A stretch of DNA of 9,812 bases from contig JAAYLY010000096.1 of assembly GCA_012521625.1 (NCBI GenBank), positions 1 to 9,812 on the forward strand, read 5' to 3'. Positions 1 through 6,563 of the stretch are shown in pieces (within the stretch, counting starts at the first letter, position 1; each line of letters opens with the position of its first letter). Origin of the DNA: Tissierellia bacterium (GTDB lineage: Bacteria; Bacillota; Clostridia; Tissierellales; Tissierellaceae). The notes beneath the pieces were generated by a model, which made no database searches, had not been told where the DNA came from, and saw only the letters and a list, made by a program, of their open reading frames with translations. A program made the position numbers and the translations under genes.

Positions 1-6
1 AATTTA

Positions 7-135
7 CTACATAGAATCTTTTAATCTTGATTGTTTTTCCTTGTACTCCATAGGGGTTTGATAATCTAGTGAACCATGTAATCTATGGTTATTATACCAA
101 TTTATATAATCCATTAATTCGATCTCTCCAAGGGA
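7..135 (-). mobile_element. IS3-family (IS150-like) transposase, C-terminal fragment
   Basis: Read on the minus strand, this stretch encodes about 42 residues ending at a stop codon at 7-9. It contains the typical end of an IS3-family DDE transposase (OrfB, rve integrase core): a D-Y-I-N-W-Y-N-N stretch, then H-R-L-H-G-S-L-D-Y and T-P-M-E-Y-K. In the family this segment follows the catalytic glutamate and closes the protein. The rest of the transposase, including the DDE residues and OrfA, is absent: the homology runs out near 135-145, where a plus-strand gene remnant begins. The terminal inverted repeat would lie beyond the left edge of the window. The internal part of the transposase therefore touches foreign sequence directly, which points to a deletion starting inside the element. 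It cannot be active alone. The family call is confident; the exact right boundary is not. Confidence 0.85.
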
Positions 136-136
136 T

Positions 137-608
137 GTGTTGGAGAAGGATATGGAGGAGGTTTATGGATATGGACAATATATTACTTCCACACTTCTTG
201 AGAGATGGAAAACTAATCCTGAAGAAGCACCAGGAAGGCTAATATCCGGCCCATGGCCAGACCGTATAGGGCTTAGGAATATAAGGAGGCTTACAGAGGA
301 TAAGTATTTGGTTTATGGAGATATAATTGAAGTTACTAGCGTGGAAGAGCTGACAGGAGGTTATGTGGCAAAGAATCCTGTGGCCATTACAATTGTAAGG
401 GAAAAGGATAGTTGGTTAATCGATGATATGGAGGAATTTATCCTTTATAAAAATACAGAATATGGTTTTGATTTCAGGCTACCAACTTGGCCGTAATGAG
501 GAATACGTATTTGCCCTGCCGGCTAGATATAATTTTGGATTTTTGGGAGGTTATGAAGAGGTGGAGATGATCTTAGAGAATAACCCATTGGCGCCAATAG
601 TTAACTAG
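137..608 (+). pseudogene. Truncated, internally deleted hypothetical protein gene
   Basis: Two pieces of one gene lie in different frames. The first (137-496) reads E-E-V-Y-G-Y-G-Q-Y-I-T, then A-P-G-R-L-I-S-G-P-W-P-D-R-I, then W-L-I-D-D and Y-G-F-D-F-R-L-P before stopping. The second (about 486-608) reads L-G-R-N-E-E-Y-V-F-A-L-P-A-R-Y-N-F and G-Y-E-E-V-E-M-I-L-E-N-N-P. I recall a Firmicutes hypothetical family in which both blocks occur in this order in one protein, separated by about 70 residues after a Y-G-F-x-F-x-L-P-x-x-W motif. If so, the middle has been lost out of frame near 478-495. The 5' end is also missing: no ribosome binding site precedes 137 and the sequence there runs into an IS3 transposase fragment. 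Family function is unknown; relatives often have an N-terminal signal or membrane anchor that is not present here. It is unlikely to make a working product. Confidence 0.7.
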
Positions 609-618
609 TAAAGAGAAT

Positions 619-661
619 GGCTTGTTTCCTAAAATCAACAGGAGGCAAGCCTTTTATTTTT
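619..661 (+). terminator. Rho-independent terminator
   Basis: The arm GGCTTGTTTCCT (619-630) can pair with AGGAGGCAAGCC (640-651), two of the pairs being G-U, around a 9-base loop. The run TTTTATTTTT follows. It ends the transcription unit of the collapsed gene before it and could also work weakly on the opposite strand for the ABC operon that ends at 719. Confidence 0.7.
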
Positions 662-718
662 ACTTTAACTCAATAAGATATTTCTTAAGATATTATTATC
701 TTTCTTATTTAATACCAC

Positions 719-1360
719 CTATAGATCCACCTTCTGAAAGCTATTAGAGGCCACTCTATAGGCCACTAACATACTAAGGATATAGAATATTATGCCTACA
801 ACTAAAATTGGTAGCTGTTTTAACATTAAAGCTGGTTCCACACTATCTAGCCATTTAAAGGCTGGGAAATGGACCATAACCTCCATAATCAACACTCCAA
901 TGCTAGCAGGGATTATGGCCATGATAAAGGCCTTTCCTACCTTATAGCCAGTTTTGAAAAACTCAGTCAGTAAAATTAGGTTAAAAATTCCGTAGATTAA
1001 AAAGCCAAAGCCATAATAGGCTATGTTAGCCTCAATACCTGCTGGGTTGCCTTCAGCAAGAATACGAAGTCTTAAGAAGGCAAAGGGTAAGGAGATGATT
1101 AACTGAGTCATCTGGGATAATATCACCAGCAGGCACTTAGCCTTTACAGTGTCCCTTTTCTTTACTGGCATCAAGGAGGTATAATAGATGTCATTAGTTT
1201 CCCTGCCATACATAAAAGTTATATAGGGGCCTAGGCAGCCAAATATAAAAACCATGCCGTAGGGATAGGCTGGTACTAAAACCAGGGCACCTAGCAGGGT
1301 AAAGATAAAGAGATTTGGATGGGCAGCTAGGCGTAATTCCTTATAGATTAGATTTAACAT
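719..1360 (-). CDS. ABC-2 type transporter permease
   Basis: This encodes a membrane protein of about 213 residues with roughly six hydrophobic segments, and forms the membrane half of an ABC transporter whose ATPase is encoded just upstream. The start M-L-N-L-I-Y-K-E-L-R-L is typical of small Firmicutes ABC-2 permeases (ABC2_membrane_5-like), as is the cytoplasmic stretch Y-G-R-E-T-N-D-I-Y-Y-T-S-L-M-P-V-K-K-R between the second and third segments, which matches the N-D-I-x-Y-x-x-x-L-P-V pattern of the family. I chose the ATG at 1360 because an AAGGAG site lies 8 bases before it; an in-frame GTG at 1369 overlaps that site and is unlikely. The gene overlaps the end of the ATPase gene by 20 bases, which suggests translational coupling. 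The substrate is not visible; relatives export peptides, antibiotics or lipids. The gene appears intact. Confidence 0.85.
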   Translation of the reverse strand: MLNLIYKELRLAAHPNLFIFTLLGALVLVPAYPYGMVFIFGCLGPYITFMYGRETNDIYYTSLMPVKKRDTVKAKCLLVILSQMTQLIISLPFAFLRLRILAEGNPAGIEANIAYYGFGFLIYGIFNLILLTEFFKTGYKVGKAFIMAIIPASIGVLIMEVMVHFPAFKWLDSVEPALMLKQLPILVVGIIFYILSMLVAYRVASNSFQKVDL

Positions 1361-2096
1361 TAAAACCACTCCTTTCAGTGCGAACCATAATATCCTCTAG
1401 GGTAAGTTCCCTTTCCCCTGGCTTTTTCAAGTGGTGGAAGGACTTAATAAAGGCTGATTTTTCAGCACTTCTAATGAGTTTACCATCCTTAATATAGCTA
1501 ATATAATCGGCACATTTTTCTAAATCGGAAGTAATATGGGTGGAAAAGAGGATGCTTATACCTTCTTCCTTTACCAAGTGCTTAAATAACTCCAGTATGT
1601 CATCCCGGGATACTGGATCTAGGCCACTGGTTGGCTCATCTAAAATAAGGAGCTTTGCCTTATGGGATAGGGCTAAGGCCAGCATATATTTAACCTTCAT
1701 ACCTGTAGAAAGTTCTTTTACCCTCTTATGTGGATTGAGGGAGAAGGCATCCATATAGCTTTGGTAGGCCTTATCATCCCAATTTTTATAGAAACGCCTT
1801 GTAACAGCAGTAATATCCCTCAACCTTTTATGATTATAAAAATCAATTCCACCTAAAACCACACCTATATCCTGCTTACAGCTTTCTTCATTTTCTCTAA
1901 ATTCCTTGCCAAAGATCTGAATAGAACCCCCATCGGGGTTAACTAAGTTTAAGATAGACTTTAGGGTGGTGCTTTTACCAGCCCCGTTTTTACCAATTAA
2001 ACCCATAATCTTCCCCTGAGGTAGGTGGAAGGATACATCGTCCAGTAGAAAGTTAGGGTAAGACTTAGTAAGCCCTTTAACTGATAGTACATTCAT
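1341..2096 (-). CDS. ABC transporter ATP-binding protein (YtrB/BcrA-like)
   Basis: This is the 251-residue nucleotide-binding subunit of an ABC-2 exporter. All core motifs are present: Walker A G-K-N-G-A-G-K-S (35-42), the signature L-S-T-G-M (129-133), Walker B L-L-I-L-D-E-P (149-155), the D-loop S-G-L-D (157-160) and the H-loop histidine (187). The signature is L-S-T-G-M rather than L-S-G-G-Q, as is common in the BcrA/YtrB group. The C-terminal extension is short: after I-K-S-F (about 220) the sequence passes quickly to L-T-L-E-D-I-M-V (231-238), whereas relatives usually have some 30 more residues there, so a small in-frame loss is possible. The ATG follows an AGGGGG site that overlaps the stop codon of the regulator gene 12 bases upstream. 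It is the middle gene of a regulator-ATPase-permease operon and should energise export by the downstream permease. Confidence 0.93.
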   Translation of the reverse strand: MNVLSVKGLTKSYPNFLLDDVSFHLPQGKIMGLIGKNGAGKSTTLKSILNLVNPDGGSIQIFGKEFRENEESCKQDIGVVLGGIDFYNHKRLRDITAVTRRFYKNWDDKAYQSYMDAFSLNPHKRVKELSTGMKVKYMLALALSHKAKLLILDEPTSGLDPVSRDDILELFKHLVKEEGISILFSTHITSDLEKCADYISYIKDGKLIRSAEKSAFIKSFHHLKKPGERELTLEDIMVRTERSGFNVKSNL

Positions 2097-2108
2097 ATTT
2101 CAACCCCC

Positions 2109-2561
2109 TTATTTTTCAAATAATTTGTCTATAAGCTGTCCAGTCATAAGAAGAAAGGTCTTGCTGTCTACCAAGGCGATACCTTTATTGCTAGGGGAGG
2201 TGTCACCTAAAACCACCAATTTATCCCCAGCTTTTAGCTCTAGGGTATCCCTGGCCTCCTTAGGTAGTACAATTTGCCCTCTTTCACCAATAGTTGCCAC
2301 TCCGAAGATATGCTTATTCTTAGGCGGAATTGGCAAGCCTTCCTTTTCAGGATCATAGCGAACCAAATCATTTAAGGATACCTGATAAAGATCAGCCAAG
2401 GCTTCGCATTTGATGATATCAGGCAGGGATTCACCATTTTCCCATTTAGCAACTGATTGGCGGCTGACTCCAATCTTTTCTGCCACTTCTTCCTGGGATA
2501 GACCATGGCTATTTCTCAAATAGCGTAAATTAGCTGCAATATTCTTTTTCCTATTAGTCAT
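2109..2561 (-). CDS. XRE-family HTH regulator with C-terminal AbrB/SpoVT domain
   Basis: This is a 150-residue DNA-binding protein with two modules. The N-terminal 65 residues are a Cro/C1-type helix-turn-helix, with L-R-x-L-R, then L-S-Q-E-E-V-A-E-K-I-G-V-S-R-Q-S-V and K-W-E-N-G. A SpoVT/AbrB-like swapped-hairpin domain follows, with G-V-A-T-I-G-E-R-G-Q-I-V-L-P-K-E-A-R and L-K-A-G-D-K-L. This two-domain layout is known in Firmicutes, usually beside ABC transporters. I prefer the ATG at 2561, which lies 10 bases after AGGGGG; an in-frame ATG at 2570 is only one base from that site. It is the first gene of the operon with the ATPase and permease, and probably controls the operon and itself in response to an unknown signal. 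A DNA-binding role is well supported; repressor versus activator is not. Confidence 0.9.
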   Translation of the reverse strand: MTNRKKNIAANLRYLRNSHGLSQEEVAEKIGVSRQSVAKWENGESLPDIIKCEALADLYQVSLNDLVRYDPEKEGLPIPPKNKHIFGVATIGERGQIVLPKEARDTLELKAGDKLVVLGDTSPSNKGIALVDSKTFLLMTGQLIDKLFEK

Positions 2562-2583
2562 ACTTTTCATACCCCCTAATAAT

Positions 2584-2612
2584 ATGATAAACTATAAAAT
2601 ATGAACTGTGAA
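2584..2612 (-). promoter_or_regulatory. Sigma-A-type promoter of the regulator-ABC operon
   Basis: On the minus strand, TTCACA (2612-2607, five of six bases of the -35 consensus) is followed after exactly 17 bases by TATCAT (2589-2584, five of six of the -10 consensus). It lies about 22 bases before the preferred start codon of the XRE/AbrB regulator. A direct repeat GTTC-ACA-GTTC overlaps the -35 box and could belong to an autoregulatory site, which is a guess. Confidence 0.55.
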
Positions 2613-2774
2613 CCAACTGAATTTCACCATTTATGTTAACCTTAGTTGCCTAATATTTTATCCTATAGACTAAAGAATTTATAGCTATAATTGATTTAAT
2701 TAAAGTTATATAATATTATTGCCCTACCGTCTATTTAATGGATGGAAGTCCAATCCTACTTATGAGGTGATATT

Positions 2775-3500
2775 ATGTGGTTATTTTTAATAATGGGCAT
2801 AGCTTTTATAGCTACAGGTTTTGCTATTCATGTATTAAAGTGGCATTTTTTAATTGCAGGATATAATACTATGCCTAAAGATAAGCGGCAAGAGGTAGAT
2901 GTGGAAGGACTGGGACGCTTAATGGGGATTTATTCATATATTAATGGGGGAGTTTTTATTTTATCTGCTTTTATCTATTCCCTAGGCTTTGAGCTAGCCT
3001 TAATTTCAGCTGTTATCTTCACCCTAATAGCCACCATTTTCCTAATAATAAGGGCTCAAAAATATGGTGGTAACCTAAGTAAAGGCCCATATAAATATAA
3101 GTCAGGTGGAGTGGTAATATCAGTCATTTCCTTAATAGTGGTATTAGCCCTATTCTATAGCACTATGCAGCCTACAAGGGTAAATTTATTGGAAGAAGGT
3201 CTTGAAATAGAAGGCATATATGGAGGGCTATATCATTGGGAGGAAATAGAAGAAGTTCATTTACTTGAGAAAATGCCAAAAATAAAAAGGAGGACTAGCG
3301 GGGCAGCTGTAGGCAGCCATTTAAAGGGTCATTTTTCATCAGAAATTGGACCGGTTAAATTATTCGTAAATAAAAATTTGCCCCCCTTTATACTTCTTGA
3401 AACAGCTGGAAGGGACGTTATTTTTAATATGGGAAGTCCCGATGAGACCCTTAAAATATTTGATGAAATCTTAATAAGGATTAACAATCTTTCTAATTAG
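2775..3500 (+). CDS. DUF3784 membrane protein with C-terminal PH-like domain
   Basis: This encodes a 241-residue integral membrane protein. The N-terminal part has the DUF3784 pattern: a first membrane segment (about 3-21), then L-I-A-G-Y-N-T-M-P-K-D-K-R (26-38) and two further hydrophobic segments (about 52-71 and 74-93). A fourth segment (112-130) is followed by a soluble tail (about 135-238), in which E-E-G-L-E-I-E-G-I-Y-G-G and Y-H-W-E-E-I-E-E-V-H resemble the opening strands of bacterial PH-like domains. The molecular role is unknown; such proteins are common in Clostridia. The start is set by TATGAGGTGAT just before the ATG. It diverges from the ABC operon, with 213 bases between the two start codons, and a hairpin at 3517-3536 follows it, so it is probably a single-gene unit. 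It looks intact. The PH assignment is less certain than DUF3784. Confidence 0.8.
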   Translation: MWLFLIMGIAFIATGFAIHVLKWHFLIAGYNTMPKDKRQEVDVEGLGRLMGIYSYINGGVFILSAFIYSLGFELALISAVIFTLIATIFLIIRAQKYGGNLSKGPYKYKSGGVVISVISLIVVLALFYSTMQPTRVNLLEEGLEIEGIYGGLYHWEEIEEVHLLEKMPKIKRRTSGAAVGSHLKGHFSSEIGPVKLFVNKNLPPFILLETAGRDVIFNMGSPDETLKIFDEILIRINNLSN

Positions 3501-3516
3501 AAGTAAAATAGATGTA

Positions 3517-3544
3517 CTATCCCCAAGAAGGGATAGGGGTTTTC
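3517..3544 (+). terminator. Probable rho-independent terminator
   Basis: CTATCCC (3517-3523) pairs perfectly with GGGATAG (3530-3536) around a 6-base loop. GGG and only four T bases follow, so it is moderate in strength. It lies 17 bases after the stop codon of the DUF3784 gene. Confidence 0.5.
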
Positions 3545-3549
3545 TATTG

Positions 3550-3569
3550 GAAAATATTCGGATATTTTC
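3550..3569. promoter_or_regulatory. Perfect inverted repeat, possible LysR operator
   Basis: GAAAATAT and ATATTTTC form an exact 8-base inverted repeat around TCGG. It lies 65 bases before the start of the broken LysR-type regulator gene. LysR regulators usually bind partly symmetrical T-N11-A sites upstream of their own gene, so this may be a leftover autoregulatory site. A simple hairpin is the alternative, but no T run follows it. Confidence 0.35.
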
Positions 3570-3634
3570 AAACAGTTATAGCAACAATATAGTTAAAGCA
3601 ATTATTTTAGTTGTTTAGAAACAGGAGGCATATC

Positions 3635-4303
3635 ATGAATTATAGAGATTGTGCTGTTTTTTTATGCGGAGGCTGTAGTAAAGCAATTTGATGATTTAGA
3701 AGAGAAGATGTTTAATATAAACAAGAAGGAGAAGATCAGGATAGGCTCCACCATTACCGTTGGGGAATGTATGTTGAGCAATATAATAAATACCTTTATA
3801 AAAAAGGAAACAGATGTGGAAGTATATTCCTATGTTAACAACACTAGGATTATTGAGGAAAAGTTACTGAATTCGGAATTAGATATTGGGATTGTAGAGG
3901 GCCAGATTAAAAGCCCAGACCTAATACATATACCAGAAGTCAGCGACTATTTGGTTCTAATCTGCAGTAAAAGCCATCCCTTTGCCAGTAAAAAGATCAT
4001 CAACCTAAAGGAGTTAGGAAGCGAAAGGTTTGCCGTGAGGGAAAAGGGGAGTGGTACTAGGGAACTCTTTGAAAGCTATATGGCAGATAAGGGTATAAAA
4101 TTAAATATAGCCTTTGAAGGAAATAGCCCTGAGGCCATTAAGAAGGAAGTAATTAACAACAACTATTTGGCCGTCATCTCCATCCGCCTGTAATTGAGGA
4201 GGTAAGGAACTCCCAACTCCATATAATTGAATGTGGGGAAGGGGCATGGGATAGGCATTTTAGGATAGTTTACCATAAGGACAAGTTCATAACCAAGGAG
4301 GTT
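3635..4303 (+). pseudogene. LysR-family regulator, broken: HTH deleted and frameshifted
   Basis: A strong site (CAGGAGG) precedes ATG at 3635, which reads M-N-Y-R-D-C-A-V-F, a normal start for a LysR protein. This frame soon stops. From about 3657 another frame continues with F-F-Y-A-E-A-V-V-K-Q-F-D-D-L-E, the linker helix that normally begins near residue 75, followed by the effector-binding domain (I-R-I-G-S-T-I-T-V-G-E, then L-D-I-G-I-V-E-G, then S-K-S-H-P-F-A and R-E-K-G-S-G-T-R). About 65 residues, nearly the whole winged helix, are gone; the joint lies at a run of seven T (3657-3663). A second lesion at 4190 fits loss of one G: the frame stops after I-S-I-R-L, but the next frame continues V-I-E-E-V-R-N and W-D-R-H-F-R-I-V-Y-H-K-D-K-F, the normal end of the domain. 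Without the HTH it cannot bind DNA as a LysR protein. The codons after about 4300 belong to a permease remnant. Confidence 0.85.
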
Positions 4304-4657
4304 TTATCCCTAGGGGATGATATGGCCAAGTCTCTTGGTCTAAATGTAGCCAAATACCGCTTTGCCTTTATAGTCCTATCATCCCTTCTATCAGGTAGTG
4401 CCATTAGTTTTGCAGGCCTTTTAGGCTTTGTAGGCCTTATAGTACCCCATGCAGCCAGGTTTATAATAGGCTATGATTCCAGGTTACTGGTTCCCGTTTC
4501 AGCCTTAGTAGGTAGCCTTTTTACCCTCTTATGCGATATCCTAGCTCGGACCCTCTTTGCACCCTATGAAGTGCCAGTGGGGATAATCATGTCCTTCTTA
4601 GGGGGGCCCTTCTTCATTTACCTATTATTTAAACAGAGGAGGCAAACAGATGATTAA
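4304..4657 (+). pseudogene. FecCD/BtuC-type importer permease, C-terminal remnant
   Basis: About 117 residues match the C-terminal third of FecCD/BtuC membrane subunits, which import iron-siderophore complexes, haem or cobalamin and are normally 320-350 residues long. Visible family marks are L-S-L-G-D-D-M-A-K-S-L-G, then I-S-F-A-G-L-L-G-F-V-G-L-I-V-P-H-A-A-R, then R-L-L-V-P-V-S-A-L-V-G and the end P-V-G-I-I-M-S-F-L-G-G-P-F-F-I-Y-L-L. The N-terminal two thirds are missing; the reading frame instead continues upstream without a stop into the tail of the LysR gene (joint near 4300). An ATG at 4322 has no convincing ribosome binding site. The remnant keeps its natural 8-base overlap with the following ATPase gene, so the original order was permease then ATPase. 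The usual substrate-binding protein gene is not in the window and may have been lost in the same deletion. Confidence 0.85.
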
Positions 4658-5056
4658 CTTAAAAGGGGTAAGGGCTGGATATAATGGGGTCGGGAGCTTT
4701 CAGGTGGGGAAAGGCAGAAGGTCTACCTTGCAATGCTCTTGGCCCAGGATACGGACTATATCTTCTTAGATGAGCCTACTACATATCTAGATATAACACA
4801 CCAGCTGGAGATCTTGGATATTATAAAGGAGTTAAAGAAGCTGGGAAAGGCGGTAATCATGGTAATCCATGACCTTAACAGTGCCTTGACATACTCCGAT
4901 AAGGTCTGCCTGATGGATAGGGGGGAAATAATCATATACGATAGCCCTCAGGCCGTATATGAAAGTGGACAAATAGAGAGGATTTTCAACATCGACTGTG
5001 ATAGGGTTTATATAGATAGAAGGAAGGAAAGTCAATATGTCTTTTCAATAAGATAA
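4650..5056 (+). pseudogene. FecE-type ABC importer ATPase, internally deleted
   Basis: The gene begins properly: AGAGGAGG lies before ATG at 4650, which overlaps the permease stop, and the first residues are M-I-N-L-K-G-V-R-A-G-Y-N-G. It then jumps, in another frame, to E-L-S-G-G-E-R-Q-K-V-Y-L-A-M-L-L-A-Q (from 4694), the signature region. The end is intact: Walker B Y-I-F-L-D-E-P, D-loop Y-L-D, H-loop V-I-H-D-L-N, then D-K-V-C-L-M-D-R-G-E-I and a normal C-terminus stopping at 5056. About 120 residues are missing, including Walker A and the Q-loop, so ATP cannot be bound normally. Relatives are about 255 residues. An internal start near 4733 would give a 107-residue piece with no nucleotide-binding pocket. 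The strong terminator right after it marks the end of the old operon. Confidence 0.87.
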
Positions 5057-5094
5057 AAACCCATACCTAGATTTTACTTTAGGTATGGGTTTTT
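5055..5094. terminator. Strong two-way rho-independent terminator
   Basis: AAAAACCCATACCTA (5055-5069) pairs perfectly over 15 bases with TAGGTATGGGTTTTT (5080-5094) around a 10-base loop. The arms supply a U run on both strands, so it can end both the importer-remnant transcripts (plus) and the MATE transcript (minus, stop codon at 5116). It overlaps the last base pairs of the ATPase stop codon. Confidence 0.9.
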
Positions 5095-5115
5095 ACTAGC
5101 TATACGTTGAAATAC

Positions 5116-6435
5116 CTATTCATAAGCCTCCAACCAATTGGACTTCTTATAATACAAGACGAAGGCTGCTGAGCTTATGAACCAGGTTATAGGATAGGCC
5201 CAGAAGACTACCCTAATGTCTGGTATTATCCTTACCATTATGGTTATGTAACTAATCCTAATTATACACCAGCTTACCAACATGACGTACATGGGGATTT
5301 GAGTCTTCCCAGCCCCTCTGAGGATGCCGGATATACAGTGGGAAAGGGCTAATAAGAAGAAGAAAAGGCTGGTAATCCTTGCCCTTAGGACTCCAAGCTC
5401 TATTACTTCTGGATCAGAGTTAAAGATCCTTATTAAGGCCGGGGCAAAGATCCAGATGAATATTCCTATTACCTCTGCCAGGGATATACAGGCTATGATA
5501 CCGAAGCGGGCACCTTCCCTAGCCCTTTGGTACTGCTTGGCCCCCAGATTTTGGCCTATGAAGGTAGTAAGTGCAATGCTGAAGCTGGTAATGGGTAAGA
5601 AGGCGAAGCCTTCCAGCTTAGCGAAGCTACCACTACCAGCCATGGCGGCTGCTCCAAATTGGTTGATATTGGCCTGAACTATGACGTTGGCAAAGGCAAT
5701 TACCGAATTTTGTACTCCAGCTGGGATCCCCATCTTTACCAGGCTTTTAAGCATAGTAGTATTTATCTTTATTTCCCTTATAACTACCCTATGATAATCT
5801 TCAGCCTTTGTAAGCTTATGAAAGCTTAAGATAGCACTTACAAACTGTGAAATAACAGTGGCTATGGCCGCACCAGCTATACCAAAGTCGTAGATAGCTA
5901 CGAATAGTATGTCTAGTACTACATTTAATACTGCTGCAATGATCAAGTAATAGAGAGGACGCTTACTATCTCCCACGGCCTGAAAGATCCCCATACAGGT
6001 ATTGTACATAACGATACCGATACCACCAGCAAAGAATATGCGCAGGTATGTAACAGCATCTACAAAGACATCTTCAGGTGTATCCATCAGCTCTAAAAAC
6101 CAGGGGGTACCCACTACCCCAATTATAGTTATGATTATTCCAGCTATTAGGCCTGCAGCTATAGTAGTATGTACTGCTATGGAGACCTTTTCTTTATCCT
6201 TAGCCCCATAATGCTGGGAGATGATGACTCCTGCACCTACAAAGATGCCGCCTAGAAAGCCTACTATTAAAAAAATCAAGCTGCCTGTAGAACTTACTGC
6301 AGCCAAAGCTTCCTTTCCAAGTACATTACCCACCACCAGGGAGTCCACCACATTATAGAGTTGTTGAAAAAGGTTGCCTAAAAAGATTGGAAAAGCAAAG
6401 GATATGATGTTTTTTGATATTTTTCCCTCAGTCAC
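5116..6435 (-). CDS. MATE family efflux transporter
   Basis: This is a 439-residue multidrug and toxic-compound extrusion protein, close to the usual 440-460 residues, with about twelve hydrophobic segments. The N-terminal half opens with I-S-F-A-F-P-I-F-L-G-N-L-F-Q-Q-L-Y-N-V-V-D-S-L-V-V-G, characteristic of the Firmicutes NorM/MepA-like branch. The equivalent marks of the second half include M-G-I-P-A-G-V-Q-N-S-V, then G-F-A-F-L-P-I-T-S-F-S-I-A-L-T-T-F-I-G-Q-N-L-G-A, and G-I-L-R-G-A-G-K-T-Q-I-P. Such pumps export cationic drugs or metabolites using Na+ or H+ gradients; the substrate cannot be told. The start is a GTG at 6435, six bases after GGAAGGG. It faces the importer remnant tail to tail across a shared terminator and has a short possible operator upstream. 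It appears fully intact, in contrast to both neighbours. Confidence 0.94.
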   Translation of the reverse strand: MTEGKISKNIISFAFPIFLGNLFQQLYNVVDSLVVGNVLGKEALAAVSSTGSLIFLIVGFLGGIFVGAGVIISQHYGAKDKEKVSIAVHTTIAAGLIAGIIITIIGVVGTPWFLELMDTPEDVFVDAVTYLRIFFAGGIGIVMYNTCMGIFQAVGDSKRPLYYLIIAAVLNVVLDILFVAIYDFGIAGAAIATVISQFVSAILSFHKLTKAEDYHRVVIREIKINTTMLKSLVKMGIPAGVQNSVIAFANVIVQANINQFGAAAMAGSGSFAKLEGFAFLPITSFSIALTTFIGQNLGAKQYQRAREGARFGIIACISLAEVIGIFIWIFAPALIRIFNSDPEVIELGVLRARITSLFFFLLALSHCISGILRGAGKTQIPMYVMLVSWCIIRISYITIMVRIIPDIRVVFWAYPITWFISSAAFVLYYKKSNWLEAYE

Positions 6436-6452
6436 TTTTTTCCCTTCCTATC

Positions 6453-6476
6453 ATATAAATTGTCAATCAATTATAT
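6453..6476 (-). promoter_or_regulatory. Imperfect palindrome over a possible MATE -10 box
   Basis: Arms ATATAA (6453-6458) and TTATAT (6471-6476) are inverted, and inside them AATTG and CAATT flank a 5-base centre. The minus strand carries TATAAT at 6475-6470, about 35 bases before the MATE start codon, but only a poor -35 match lies upstream of it. Palindromes of this kind often serve MarR-type regulators beside MATE genes. No regulator gene is adjacent, so this is tentative. Confidence 0.3.
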
Positions 6477-6563
6477 CTTAGATGATTAAGTTAAAATATG
6501 CAATCCCTTTAGCCTTTCACAAAGGGTCACATTAATGAATATTATAAACAATAACGCTTGTAA

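Noticed and set aside
423..608. Separate 61-residue gene overlapping the first remnant
   Set aside because: Only its second half reads like protein of a known pattern; its first half is an out-of-frame reading of the first piece. It is the displaced end of the same gene.
1540..1758. Plus-strand reading frames inside the ABC operon, also at 1315-1497 and 2125-2358
   Set aside because: They lie opposite genes with full motif sets, have no ribosome binding sites and show no family features.
2686..2714. Promoter for the DUF3784 gene
   Set aside because: A good TATAAT lies at 2709-2714, but no reasonable -35 box lies 16-18 bases upstream, so it was not listed.
5324..5677. Plus-strand frames opposite the MATE gene (also 6002-6211) and minus-strand frames at 4832-5035, 7000-7188 and 8941-9132
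   Set aside because: They are antisense shadows of recognised genes or remnants, without start signals.
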